Part shown: in pieces, positions 1 to 11,520 of the stretch
How positions within the stretch are numbered: the first letter of the stretch is position 1
Layout of the letters: each line of letters begins with the position of its first letter
From: Larimichthys crocea
Lineage: Eukaryota; Chordata; Actinopteri; Sciaenidae
NCBI RefSeq assembly: GCF_000972845.2
Contig: NC_040018.1
Location: 62,001 to 126,000 of the forward strand
Length of the DNA stretch: 64,000 bases
Direction: 5' to 3'
The notes under the pieces: generated by a model
What the model was told of the DNA's origin: nothing
Seen by the model: the letters and a program-made list of their open reading frames with translations, nothing else
Database searches by the model: none
Made by a program: the position numbers and the translations under genes

Positions 1-1705
1 CCATACCAGAGGCACTCGAAACTGCCAAACAGCGACTAACAGCTCTGGCCACCCGGTTGAAGAGATACACCAAGCAGGGAGAGACCAGGAGAATAAACAA
101 GTTGTTCTTCACTGAGTACACCAGCCAAGGTGTGCTCTCAGTGGCAGGGAAACAACCGGTTAGACCCGCCAAGAGCTGAGGTGGAAAAATACTGGAAAGA
201 CATATGGGAAAGAGAGGCATCACATAACACCAATGCCCAATGGTTAGTGGACCTAAGAGCTGACCACAGCAACCTCCCAGAACAAGAACCAGTAACCATC
301 TCAATGGCAGACATCCAAGAAAGAGTGTCAAAGATGAAGAGCTGGACAGCACCAGACCCCGACCCCGGCACAGAAAGGAATTGGCAGTAACACCAGGGGA
401 GCCAAGCACCAGCTACTGGTTGATAGAACAGTCGCCCGAGACTGCAAGAAGAGACAGACCAACCTGTGCACTGCCTGGATTGACTACAAGAAAGCCTACG
501 ACTCAATGCCGCACACATGGATACTGGAATGTCTGGAACTGTATACTCAATGGAAATGTGGAAGACAACCCTAGAGGCCAATTCAAAGCCCATTGCCCAA
601 GTCAACATCAAGTGCGGCATATACCAAGGAGATGCGCTATCACCACTGCTGTTCTGCATAGGCCTGAACCCCCTCAGTCAGATCATCACAAAGAGCAGGT
701 ACGGTACCGATTCCGTAGTGGGGCAACAATCAGCCACCTGCTCTACATGGATGACATCAAGCTGTATGCCAGGATCGAGCGAGAAATAGACTCACTGATC
801 CACACCACCAGGATCTACAGCGATGACATAGGGATGTCATTCGGATTGGACAAGTGTGGCCGGATGGTCTCAAAGAGAGGCAAGATGATCCGGACTGAGG
901 GGATTGACCTACCAGAGGGCAACATAGGTGATATGCAAGACAGCTACAAGTACCTTGGCATCCCACAGGCTAATGGAAACCATGAAGAAGCCACAAGGAA
1001 GTCAACCACAGCCAAATACCTCCAGAGAGTAAGGCAGGTCCTGAAAAGTCAGTTGAATGGTAAGAACAAGGTCCAAGCCATCAACATGTACGCACTACCA
1101 GTCATCAGATACCCCGCTGGCATCAGGCCAGGATCTACCAGAGTAGATCAGACCCAAGATGCAGACTGTGTAAAGAAGACAATCCAGCACATAGTAGCAG
1201 GGTGTAAGATGCTAGTTGGATCAGCGTACATGGAGAGGCACAACCAAGTGGCTGGGATAGTATGCAGGAACATCTGCAACCAGTATGGAATAGAAGTACC
1301 TAAATCCCGATGTGCCATACCACAGAAGGTGGCTGAGAACAACAGGGCCAAGGTGCTGTGGGACTTCAGCTTCCAGACTGACAAACAGGTCCTGGTTAAC
1401 CAACCAGACATAGTGGTGGTGGACAAAGAGCAGAAGAGGGTAGTGGTGACAGATGTGGCGATCCCAGCTGACGCCAACATCAGGAAGAAGGAACATGAGA
1501 AACTTGAGAAGTATCAAGGGTTGAAAGAGCAGCTGGAACGGATGTGGAAGGTCAAGGGTTGCGTGGTCCCCGTGGTAGTGGGGGCACTTGGGGCAGTAAC
1601 CCCCAAACTGGGAGAGTGGCTCCAGCAAATCCCAGGAACAACATCTGAAGCCTCAGTCCAGAAGAGTGCAGTCCTAGAAACATCGAAGATACTGCGCAAG
1701 AACAA
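1..1705 (+). mobile_element. RLE-type non-LTR retrotransposon (LINE), incomplete copy
   Basis: This is a plus-strand LINE fragment, open at the left window edge. It carries parts of one long ORF: a pre-RT region, a reverse transcriptase with a YMDD active site, a zinc-knuckle remnant and a C-terminal restriction-like endonuclease (RLE) region. That order fits LINEs with an RLE rather than an AP endonuclease (the R2/R4/Dong/NeSL/Rex6 kind); I cannot fix the clade. Homology stops near 1700, where sequence resembling the usual C-terminus gives way to a TA microsatellite, so no 3' UTR or tail is visible. Compared with the usual arrangement, two large internal blocks and several short stretches are missing. 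Such elements normally integrate by target-primed reverse transcription; this copy cannot do so. Confidence 0.85.
3..1700 (+). pseudogene. Broken reverse transcriptase / restriction-like endonuclease ORF
   Basis: The reading switches frame repeatedly. Positions 3 to about 140 read in the frame starting at base 3, and about 133-360 in the frame of base 130. A large part of the RT N-terminal half (fingers region) is then missing near 360-370. About 385-525 reads in the frame of base 381, 550-700 in the frame of base 517, and about 700 onward again in the frame of base 381. The catalytic YMDD is at 744-755. Near 1125-1155 another large block is missing, between the RT end (...YPAGI) and the CCHC knuckle. 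The knuckle itself is split by a frameshift: Cys-x2-Cys is read from 1160, while His-x4-Cys is read one frame over, at 1188-1205. The RLE Pro-Asp is at 1404-1409, followed by the conserved (I/V)RKKEHEKLEKY-type stretch. A 457-residue frame at 381-1754 stays open by chance across these breaks and runs into the TA repeat; it is not an intact protein. Confidence 0.85.
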
Positions 1706-1721
1706 GGTAAGAACAAGGTCC

Positions 1722-1797
1722 ATATATATAAGATATATATATATATATATATAATAAATATATATATATATATATAATATTATATATATATTATATA
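1722..1797. repeat. (TA)n microsatellite, left block
   Basis: Imperfect TA dinucleotide repeat directly after the LINE fragment. With 2102-2186 it probably formed one tract before the MITE between them inserted. Confidence 0.95.
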
Positions 1798-1798
1798 A

Positions 1799-2103
1799 CA
1801 TGATATCCCCTCGCTATAACGCGGTTCACTTTTCATGGACTCGCTGTTTCGCAGGTTTTTTTTTGTGTAATTTTGCATGCTTTTTTTTTACAGCGTACTG
1901 TACAGATGAACGCGCATTGTGTTCTGTGTCCTGATAACTAAGAAGAGTACTGTACAAAATGCGTGTAAAAAGTTGTCTAAAAGTGTGTGGTTAGGGGTTT
2001 TACGGCCTTAAAACAGTATAATAATTGTAAAACTTACTTCGCGGATTTCGTTATTGCGGGTTTTTTTAGAACGTATCCCCGCGATAAACGAGGGACCACT
2101 GTA
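1799..2103. mobile_element. Tigger/pogo-like (Tc1/mariner superfamily) MITE
   Basis: A non-coding element of about 300 bp with terminal inverted repeats. The right end, read inward on the minus strand, begins CAGTGGTCCCTCGTTTATCG. The left end has the matching TCCCCTCGCTATAACGCGG at 1806-1824, while its outermost bases are degraded. The 'CCTCG...ATAACGCGG' terminus and TA flanks are typical of pogo/Tigger-type elements. It carries no transposase frame, so it depended on a helper. It lies between two TA tracts, as expected from TA target choice. Confidence 0.7.
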
Positions 2104-2111
2104 TAATAATA

Positions 2112-2149
<38 letters not shown>

Positions 2150-2186
2150 TATATATAATATATATATATATATTAGATATATATAA
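2102..2186. repeat. (TA)n microsatellite, right block
   Basis: Continuation of the TA-rich tract on the far side of the MITE. Confidence 0.95.
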
Positions 2187-4607
2187 ACATTAATTTTGTT
2201 TTGCTGTCAAAAGATTTCCACAATGCCACTCTTTCGCTGGCAACACCTGTGGGCTTGATGAACACCTGGAACAATTACTGTCATCCTGTAATGTTCTTAT
2301 GCAATGGAAACTTTCACTACAGTTAATAGAACATATGACTTGGCAAAGGTACAGTAGATCATTTTCATCCACTCATCTAAGAGCCAGAGAGTTAACAGTA
2401 TTCTAGCGAGATTCAAAGGCAATGACGTTACATACTGATAACAAAGAGTAAATATAATATGAGTATGTTCAACAAGTCTGTACACAAAATAGAATAGGAT
2501 ACGTTCAGAGGGGCGATACACTTCTTGCAGCTTGTGTGTTGATAACACAGTAAAGACCTACACTGTGTTGCAAATTGCATATTGATATTTCCTTTTCATC
2601 ACCATAGTATTAACAATGATATTGCTAAGGGTAAACATATCCTTAATTAGTACTTATGAGGTCCTACAGGTGCTAAAGGTGATTAACCTTGGATTACAGT
2701 CCATATGATTCACAAGAGATAATATCAAATCATTGATAATTATATTTCACAACCATCAGATTAAAAACAAAACCTAAAGAAGGAGCTAATAGGATGTCTC
2801 CTCTTATATGAATCCTGTGTTTACACATCATTTTCTTGAACGCTGTGGATGATGCCTCTGCGGAAGATGGTGATTAGCAATTAACACATACTGGAGGATG
2901 ACATAAACTTCAAAGGATATATATTTATACCAGTAAAGGTTGAAGCCTCTATATGTAGTTAAACACACAGCATCTAATGTATTATAAATAGAGAAAAGAA
3001 GAAAGAAACATCACTTCAAATTATATTTCATGAAGCAGGAAGTGGTTAGAACTGAAACATTTTAGACACACTGTGACTGACTTCTTACTTGTATAATGAG
3101 CAGCTGTTGTGTGAGCTGGAATATTGCTGCCATATCAGGACAATTACCTGCTGTAAAAAGTCCCTAGATATGTCACTTTTCTGAAGCAAAGTTACAAAAG
3201 AACAGAAACAGAAAAAAAGTTTTAAAAAATCAAATATGTCACTTTACATCATTAAATTTACCGCAAACAAAACTTACCATTGACTTAAATGACATCCCTC
3301 TGATACAGTTTGTAAAATTATTGTATGATAGTTTGTATTGTTTTGCATAAGATCTGTGTTCATGATTCAGTCTGCAGGGACATGCTTTCTGAACAGTACA
3401 TTTAATGACTAAAACTTGCTGAAAAGTGATATGTAAGGCAGATTTAAACAATTTAAACCTTAAGGTATAAGATGTCTGGAAAAAAAAACTATATGGATAT
3501 ATATTTCCTTTTTCTTTTTCAAAGAAAGTCCTAAAAGCCAATTTTATTTGCCCTAATGTATGTCTGGGCAGTCATCTTGAAAATGACTATTTCATAAGGG
3601 GATATTATGGCTTAGAAAAGGGTATGTTCGGGAGTTGTTGGCCATGACTGACAGCTCTCTCGGGCTTTACCAGCAGTGGTGGTTGCTGCTTTGCTCACCT
3701 CTCTGCAGCATTATACAAGCTCCACCATGTTACCCAAGATTTGTCTTTTCTTTGCCCAATATCAGACCAAATTGTCAACTCGTTACATTCCATTTCCATC
3801 TTCAGAATCAGTCAACTCAGTAGAGTGGGCAAATTTTTTGAAGGTCTGGAGTATTTTCTAGCTCGAACAACTAACAAGATGACAGTGAATAGAAGGCTCC
3901 GAGCACAGTCTCTTCAGAAAGAGTTGACATTACAGACGTAGGACCTATGATTTTTAACAACCCATTGCTTCTTTTGTAGGAATCAGGTAGAAATCTGTAA
4001 CAGTGAAAAAGTAAAGTCTGAATAAGAACAAGTGCTCTTATCATTTGTGATATTCATACATGCACACTCACATTTGTCACTGCAAAAATTCAGCCATGTG
4101 TCAATTTTTTATTCGTATGACAAAAAGTTGTTATCCATTGTCAGTCAGCTTTCTACATAATGTTACATTAAGTGACAAAATGGAATTGGAATAAAATAAT
4201 AAAGTATTTCTATTTAAATGGCCTGACTGCCAACACTATGCATGTACTCGCATTACTCTTTACATAACTATAGTAATATTTAAAGATTATATTTTACATG
4301 AATATCAGGCATGAGAAAAAGTAGAGATAATTGAAGAAGATCTAATTCAACAGTTTTGCAATTAGGTACAGCCAAATAAAATGGTTAACAACATGATGTA
4401 ATATTGTTGTAAATAGATTAATAATGTGGTTGTCCTCAACTATAACTCCTCCCGTAGGCGCTCATGTGGAGGCAGGTATATAAACAGATAATGAATGACA
4501 ATATAGTAAAACACAGTGTTACAATAAAAAAATATAAAATATGTTGCAATAGGAGAACGTGTGATTGTTGACAACTACTGTTTAAAATTTAAAAAACACT
4601 GTCATGA
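2187..4607. other. Unique AT-rich sequence, no gene seen
   Basis: Open frames here are at most 100 residues, with no recognisable domain and no codon-like bias. I saw no repeat family in this stretch. Confidence 0.6.
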
Positions 4608-4966
4608 TAAAAGGTCTAGTGAGTAAGAGTAAGGAGTATTTCTTTGCAGGAGTAAAATACAATAGTCATTAATAGGTTTCATTAGTGTATAATACCCTTT
4701 CTCAAAATGAGCCCTTTATATCTGCAGTAAGGGCGGGTCCTCTTCATTGGAGTCCGCCATGTTGAACTGCCATATTTGTACAGTAGCCCAGAACAGTGAA
4801 AACAAACACTCATCTAGATATGGCCTTTTGCTTTTTATGTGAATTTCACAGTCAGATTTTTCCCTACATGCTCAGAAGGAGAGTGTGATATGTGGGAGAG
4901 TATATTTGGTTGCAATCTGCAACTTTGCTGTGCTAGGTGCCATTAAATCCTACACACTGGATGATT
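4608..4966 (+). mobile_element. hAT-like MITE (TTAAAGGTCCAGTGTGTAAG type), near complete
   Basis: Non-coding element of about 360 bp. The left end AAAGGTCTAGTGAGTAAGA (from 4609) pairs with the right end CCTACACACTGGATGATT (4949-4966) as degraded inverted repeats. Internal landmarks match a high-copy teleost MITE I recognise: GTCCGCCATGTTG at about 4752, CAGTAGCCCAGAAC at about 4781 and TTGGTTGCAATCTGCAAC at about 4908. A second copy in the opposite orientation lies at 16989-17295. The superfamily is inferred from the TIR style; no clear target duplication survives. Confidence 0.75.
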
Positions 4967-6621
4967 TATTTTCCGTCTTAGTCATCTGGTATAACTTATG
5001 AAGCCGACTCACGCATGATGCAGAATAAGGAAGATTGTTGGTTTATTCTCCACAGGTGGATAGTGGTTAGATAGATTTCTGAAATGCCTAAATGTTTTGA
5101 CAATGTTTTATTGACTAGCATATTTTCCACACAGACCACCATTTGCTAGCCTTGAAGTACAGCATCTAATGTTGTTTTCATGTCAAACATACGTGTCATA
5201 AATTGTAAGTCTAATAACAAATAATTTAGACACATCGTATCCATAATATGCATTTTTATACTGAATTATAGCACAAAAGATAGAAAAATGTCAATGGGGA
5301 ATAATGTCTTGGTAAATAAATGGATCTGGGAAATGCAAAGCACTCAGACTTAAGTTCTTTGACAGCGCAGTGTCTGATCTACTTTGATCTGACTGATTTT
5401 GACCTGTGATGATTCATTTGAGTTGTAATGCCTCCTATTAACACATGAATATTAAAATGTTCATATTCCGAGAAAGAGCTGAAATAGGGCTGAAAATAGC
5501 AGGGGTGAGAACATTTATATGTAGAAAGCTACACATTATAAAGACAAATTTGGGAGCAGACTAATTGAGGCAATGTAATTCGTCAATTAAGGATAATTTA
5601 TTTTCCAAGGCGGCGCTGTCTTCCTCTGATTCAAATATAGTTCTTTATGATAAATTCAATCAAATGGTACTTTGCAGTTAAACACGAGATATAATGCTCT
5701 CATAAAAAATTAAAAAGACAAGAAAATTGTCATTTAAACATTCATCTCAGTGACCAAATACGGTTACACAATTAAGTTAAGCTGTGAGTGATTAATGAGA
5801 CTGAATAGAGCAGCCATTCCTTTATGCAGGAGACATTGTAGGTTCTACAGCAGCACTGAAAACAACAGGCCAACTTGACACGATCCTAAATATGAAATTA
5901 TCTGCTCCAAATTACTGTTTGACCTGCCATGCACTACTTTATTTGAGACACGCACCAGGCACTGTTTTAAGAAACAGGACCGCTTGTGTGCATGGAAAAA
6001 TTGCAATGCTTAACTGACTAATTGGCATGAGAACAAAAAATCTCAGGTTTGGCAATACAATGCTGCCATATCTGAGCTAAATGCCAATGAAGCTTATAAT
6101 ATTTTTAAAGCTGTGTCTCGCAGTGACATGTGCGGAGTAAAATCTTTTAGTTTTTTCGACCGACTGTCAGAGGCAGATATCAGATGTCAGGGACAGATGG
6201 CGCACCAACCGTGAATTAGATTAGCTGTTTGTCATAGATTAAAATATATTTACCCTACAGAATAAATTATCATGAAGCTGCCGTTAAAAAACTATGACAC
6301 AACTTTAGCTGAGTGATCAAGATAGGCATATCTCATGAAAAGTGGAAAAAACAGGGACATAATTAATGTACTGAATAAAGTTTTCAGAGCCCACAAACTA
6401 AGCCTCTTATGAACTTATGTAAATGAACATGTCTCTCCTGCAGAGGATAGAGACTGACATTCTTCATTTGTGTTATATTATAAATCATATTAAACATTTT
6501 CAGTTTTCAAATATTCTCTAAATTTGTGACTCTCTTATCTGTAATGTTGAATAGCAGCTTTAAAAAGACCTGAAATTTTGCTAATAAAATTTGTGGGTTT
6601 CCATTAAGAAGATTCTCTTGT
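4967..6621. other. Non-coding stretch, candidate conserved block at 5500-6350
   Basis: No ORF above 60 residues and no recognised repeat. The central part is rich in TAATTR-type homeodomain cores and less simple than its surroundings; see findings. Confidence 0.5.
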
Positions 6622-6651
6622 GGAGAGAGAGAAAGAGAGAGAGAAAAAGAG
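6622..6651. repeat. (GA)n simple repeat
   Basis: Short imperfect GA/GAAA tract. Confidence 0.9.
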
Positions 6652-8274
6652 CTTTAGTGTTAAATGTTGTTTTTATTTACTTTTTCATATACTGCAGACA
6701 GTGAAGGAAATGACATACAGTATATGTCTTTGATGATAACTTTGTCAGGGAAGAGATGAAAACAAAAGTCTTATGTGTGTGAAGACAAAAGGAAACTCAG
6801 GGACATGGCATGGAGCCAGAGATCCTGAATACTCCCAGTTGCATATCAACTTCCCAACCAGATCCCTTTGGACAACAGTGATCCGACCACAGAATTGTAA
6901 CAAATCTGCTCATCTGGGATTCTGTCATGGTGACCTGTGGGCTAGGTGACCTGAAGAGTCAATGGATCAAGGTCAATAGAGAAGAGAAGGATTGTAAGGA
7001 AAGGAAATATAAGGAAAGTTGGTATCTCAGTGTGTGTTTGTGTGTGTTTGCAAGTGAAAGCTAATTCCCAAAAGCTTTTTATGTATTTATTTTTTTACTC
7101 TCAGGATGAAACAGTGAGATAAATCTTTTTCTGTATGGAAAAATGTATATAAATTGTCAACTAATATACTGTACAAATATAAATTTGTACATGCATTCAG
7201 CCATACGAGTCACATTACAACAAGCTTACAAATGTCACACAGCAGTAAATGCATACTTTAATGCAGTTCTGTTGGCATATAGAGAAAAACAAACTGAACA
7301 TCAGAGCCTTGTTACACCTCTGTCACACCTCATGCGACAGAACAACTCAGTTGACATTGGGTACACTGCTGCTCTTAACGCCTTACCAATTTGCATATCA
7401 AAGGATGCTAAAATGTATAATGTCTCAAACTGCAAGTGAACTCAATTGAATTTACACATGCATATAATTATCTATTATGTGTAGAACAGACTGGGACTGT
7501 ATGTACTGTCCATAACTGCAAATGATATCTGGTAAAAACACATTTTCCAATTTAGGAGCAATACACCATGGCACTGTTTCTGTACGCTGTTCTTTCATAC
7601 TGAACAATCCCGGCCAAGATTTCTTTCAAAAAGACTTGAATTGCTTATGTGTGTGCGCTCTTGTACTGTATGTGTTGTTCACAAAAAAGCTGTATTTTGC
7701 TGTTCACTACAGATGACAAATGGGATCCTTGGGATGAAGAGTCACTCAGACTTGTCAGGGACAATAAAGCTTTTAAATTAGCATTAGGATGACATATCAA
7801 GAGCTACATTAAATGTTTTGTTTTTCTTCATTTTTGTTGTGAAAGCTCACCGGACATGCCGTAGCAGTATGTCACAAAGGCACAAAGTCTTCCACTTCAC
7901 TCTTAATTCTGTGCAGATGCTCAAGTACGTATAAGGCTTCGCCATTTTATCAGAGTCTGACATTTCCTATTGAACTGGTACAAATGGCATTTCCCCAGAC
8001 AACTTGTTAACTTTTAAAGGTTGATCGATTCAATACACACTCGCCTCAAATAAGCAGTGGATCACTCTGAAAAACAAAGCTTCGAGATTAGCTGCTGTCA
8101 ACTTGAGGATGAGATGTGCAGGTTTGAGTAGCAAAATGTGAACACTATTTATAAGGGGACATGGAACATATTGATCCTGAAGCATTTATTCGAAAGGAAG
8201 ACCCTAATTTGTGGTTCTCTACTAGAGCTGTTTCTGTCTTTGTCTTATGATTGTAATCTACAAGCACTTAAATA
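6652..8274. other. Unique AT-rich sequence, no gene seen
   Basis: Two overlapping short frames (about 7143-7449) and one at 7522-7716 show no domain, signal or bias. A short GT-rich run occurs near 7030. Confidence 0.55.
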
Positions 8275-8618
8275 TTAAAGGTTTAGTTCTGAGTTTTTGA
8301 AGTGGGGTTGTATGAAGTATTCATAGTCAGTGCATTACATACAGTAGATGACTGTCTGCACACCCCCAGTTTGGAGAAGCAGATGGAAGGGCCAGCATGG
8401 AAGTTACACAAACTGCTGTAAGGACAAAACAGATATTCATTGCTTTATCTTGCACTCAAACAACATTCCTGACAGGAAACACATTTTATATTGCTCTATC
8501 CAAAGCCACCAAACTCTTTTTGTTGTTGCTGGTTCTGCTCTCTGCTTCTCCAAACTGGGGGCATGCTGACTGCCCAACAACTTGAAACTTAAAAAAAAAA
8601 ATCTGAACTAACCTTTAA
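8275..8618. mobile_element. Foldback-type MITE with outer and inner inverted repeats
   Basis: The left end TTAAAGGTTTAGTTCTGAG (8275) and right end TCTGAACTAACCTTTAA (8602-8618) are inverted repeats. Inside lies a second, longer inverted pair: about 30 bp at 8353-8382 (containing CCCCAGTTTGGAGAAGCAG) is the near-perfect reverse complement of 8541-8570. The two pairs are nested, so the element could fold into an interrupted hairpin. I recognise it as a common teleost MITE. Flanking 8-mers do not match, so no target duplication is claimed. Frames over it (8348-8585) are not genes. Confidence 0.8.
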
Positions 8619-10527
8619 TGCTTCCCCAAGTAACTTTGATTTACATAGTGAAAAATAGTAACTATATAAGAAAATTATGTCAGGTCAGGAAAAGCATGCA
8701 GACATAAAGTTGGGCACAGGAAGGACACAGTTGCTTCATTATATTGTTTAAATGATTAGCAATGAAATAATTTACCCTTCAGAAATACATTAAGGATGAT
8801 TACAATTTTATGGTTATACAGAGAGCAGTATCATTAGGGAGCCATACTGAAAGTCATTCTCCCTGAGGTTCCAAGGTCATCTCATGTACATTACTAGGTG
8901 TACGAATGGCGGGTATGAGCACAAAAATAATTGTAAACCCAAAGGTCAAAGAGGGATCAACTGGAGTTTCCTAAAGAGAATTAAAACTGAGCAGATTCAC
9001 AAGGTAGATCACATGAACCTCTTTAAACTTTAGATTACAGTAAAAAGCAAAAACTTAATCATTTTATCTACTGCAAGTCTTACCTGAAAGTGACCTCCTC
9101 ATAATGTTCAAGTCCTCTCTTGTAATGTTTTTAAAAAGTCTGTTACAGCTGAAGGCAAAAGTGGATGAATATAAAGCATTGTTGATTTTGTACAAATGCA
9201 AGTGCCATCTATAAAGTTATTCATTATGATGTTTCTTAAAAAAGATGACATTGCATTCTATTTCATAAAGTGATACTGTAAAATGCAACCTAATTGCTCC
9301 TCTTGTGTATAGTCTAAATACTGAATGGATCAAAAATGCAACCATTCAGAACAAAATTAAGCAATGGCTTTTCAGATAGAATCTTTTTTTTTAATTAAAG
9401 GGACATGAATGCATAAAACTGAAAAACAACCACACTTAGAATGATTAATAAGGTTAAAGTGTTGTATGAATGAGAAATTATTGAAAGCTGACAAACACAA
9501 CCTCACAATTCTAAAGCCACAATTGGCTCCCATGTGGGTATATGAGGAGTGAAGTGTAATTGATTGGATCAATTAAACCAGGAAAGCGTTTTATTTCAAA
9601 ATGATAGAGTGAGAGAGGAAAGCAGGAGTACAAAACCATGAGGTATGTTGCAAAAACATGCAAAGTACTGCCCCTAATTGAACTTTGCTGAGTCTAATAA
9701 AACAAAATGTAATAAATATTCTCCATGAGTCCAGTTTTATAATTTTACAGTGCTATTAAAATGCATAGTGAGCATTTGAATACAGCCTGTTTGTACATAA
9801 TGCTACAACTGTACACAAATCAGGCATTGGAGCTTTAAAACTACATCACAAAAGTTTTTTTTTTTTTCATGATTATTTTACTTTAAATGCTTTGGGTCAA
9901 CAACCTACCACACATAACCACACCAAACCCACCCCCATACTCTAGCTATATTTCAGCTTAGGTCAGACATAACCAGCAGTAAAATTGCAACAGAACTCAC
10001 ACAGGCCAAGCTGGCCAGCAAAGAGCTGAGCCAACATCGAATAAAGCTGGAAAACTGTATAAGAAAACAAGTGCAGATGAGATAAAGACAAGTGCTAATA
10101 ATTTCAGGTCTCTGTTGGCTATATGAACTTTGCAACAGGATTTGCTTGCTGTAAGCATTCATCCATTCTGAGATCTATTCTTAATGTAATTTCATTGTCT
10201 TTCAAAGTGATGGGAGATCCACCTTGTGTGTAAAAAAAAAATGCATTCCACAGTTAAACAAATCAAGTGGATATCTTCAAAGTTGAAGCCTTTTTAGTAC
10301 AAATTCCAGCAGTGGAGGGACAATAGCCAAAGAGAAAGAGAATCATTTCCTGAAAATATCTGCTTGATTTGTCACATACAGATAAACTTGTTTTTGTCCC
10401 CCATCACGTACAATGAAACTGATTTCTGAATTTATCTCTTTTGAATGGATTCTCTTATGCAAAGGAGGAATGGAATGATTACAGCAAGTAAAACCTGTTT
10501 AAGTGTTCATGCAGGTACCCGCCTATC
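8619..10527. other. Unique AT-rich sequence, no gene seen
   Basis: Only frames under 70 residues occur, along with homopolymer T at about 9847-9868. No repeat family was recognised. Confidence 0.55.
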
Positions 10528-10720
10528 TTTAAAGCCCCATTGTGTAACTTTTCAACCATAAAATAACAGATTTGAAATCATTTTGATGCCACACTGACTT
10601 GTAATCAGGTAAATGGTCTCTGTCATTCTCACTCTGTGCCCCGTACACCTCTTCTCACGCTATGTAACTTTGTAAGAATGTAATACTTTATGACACTAAG
10701 TCACACACCACCAACTACTT
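10528..10720 (+). mobile_element. Possible MITE end fragment
   Basis: The stretch starts TTTAAAGCCCCATTGTGTAA, which resembles the TTAAAGG...GTGTAAG termini of the other MITEs here and looks like a repeat I have met in fish DNA. I could not find an opposing terminus within 700 bp, so this may be one end only, or coincidence. Confidence 0.35.
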
Positions 10721-11235
10721 CACTTATTTTGGGGAAACTAAATTAGATCATATTTAATGGAGAAAGTGCATTCTGGTTTTCGATTTCATGTCATTTGCCT
10801 GCTTTGCCTTAACTCGCTGTGACTTACAGAGTGTGCTGATGGACAATAAAGCTGCTGCAAACTATAGCTGAGTTTAGCTCACAGTCGGTCTGCCCCACAT
10901 TGTTTTAGATTTTTTACTGAACAAAGCCACCAGCCTGTGATTCTCTTAAACTAGCAACCACAACAACCTCTACCCTTAATTTCTACAGCACAGTTGCAGT
11001 CATTTTCAAACTTTTGCTTTGAAGGAATGTGTCCATTCATTTGATGGTATTGTAATTTTGTAATTTTTGCACAAGACAACAAAAGTAAACATGATGGGCC
11101 TTTCCAAAAAAGCAATAGACGATTGTCACAAAGTGACAAACTTTAAGACATTGTTAAATCTTCTTTTTTTTTGAACATTTTTGTTTGAACATTAAGATGT
11201 TGTTTGCTGTTGGTGAGGGGTGGCAGTAGCTTGTG
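10721..11235. other. Unique AT-rich sequence, no gene seen
   Basis: Nothing recognised; one 62-residue minus frame (10951-11139) has no features. Confidence 0.5.
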
Positions 11236-11520
11236 GGCAGCAGTAGCTCAGTCTAAGGGCAATAGTTGCTCAGTCTGTAGGGATTTGGCTTGGGAACCAG
11301 AGGTTGGCCAGTTCAAGTCCAGCATAGACCAAGAGCGTGGACTGGTAGCTGGATAATTGCCAGTTTACCTCCTGGGTACTGCCTACTGTAGGTATCCCTG
11401 AACACCTAACTACATAACTCCTAACTGCTCCTAGGGTGGCTCTGTATGGCTGCCCATCACTCCACCATCTTTCCACTATGAGCCCTGGTTGCATAGCAGG
11501 GCAAATGTAACCCTTAACCA
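11236..11520 (+). mobile_element. tRNA-derived SINE
   Basis: A pol III A-box-like GTTGCTCAGTCTGTAGGG (11266-11283) is followed by a B-box-like AGTTCAAGTCC (11310-11320), with spacing proper for a tRNA head. The body reads GCGTGGACTGGTAGCTGGA (from 11335) and then CCTCCTGGGTACTGCC, a body I recognise from fish SINEs. The head appears partly duplicated: a second A-box-like AGTAGCTCAGTCTAAGGG lies 24 bp upstream, from 11242. The 3' part is degraded and the tail unclear. It is not a functional tRNA gene, because acceptor-stem pairing and an anticodon loop are not recognisable. Confidence 0.8.

Noticed and set aside
138..659. 173-residue minus-strand frame
   Set aside because: Antisense to the LINE reverse transcriptase region; an open frame by codon mirror effects.
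1514..1801. 95-residue minus frame with Ile/Tyr-rich start
   Set aside because: Its first third is translated TA microsatellite and the rest is antisense to the LINE.
4600..4975. Target duplication around the hAT-like MITE
   Set aside because: No matching 8-mer found on the two sides.
8348..8585. Two short plus frames
   Set aside because: They lie wholly inside the foldback MITE.
8267..8626. 8-bp target duplication around the foldback MITE
   Set aside because: Flanking 8-mers (CTTAAATA / TGCTTCCC) do not match.
11266..11330. tRNA gene
   Set aside because: A and B boxes are present, but no cloverleaf; it is the head of a SINE.
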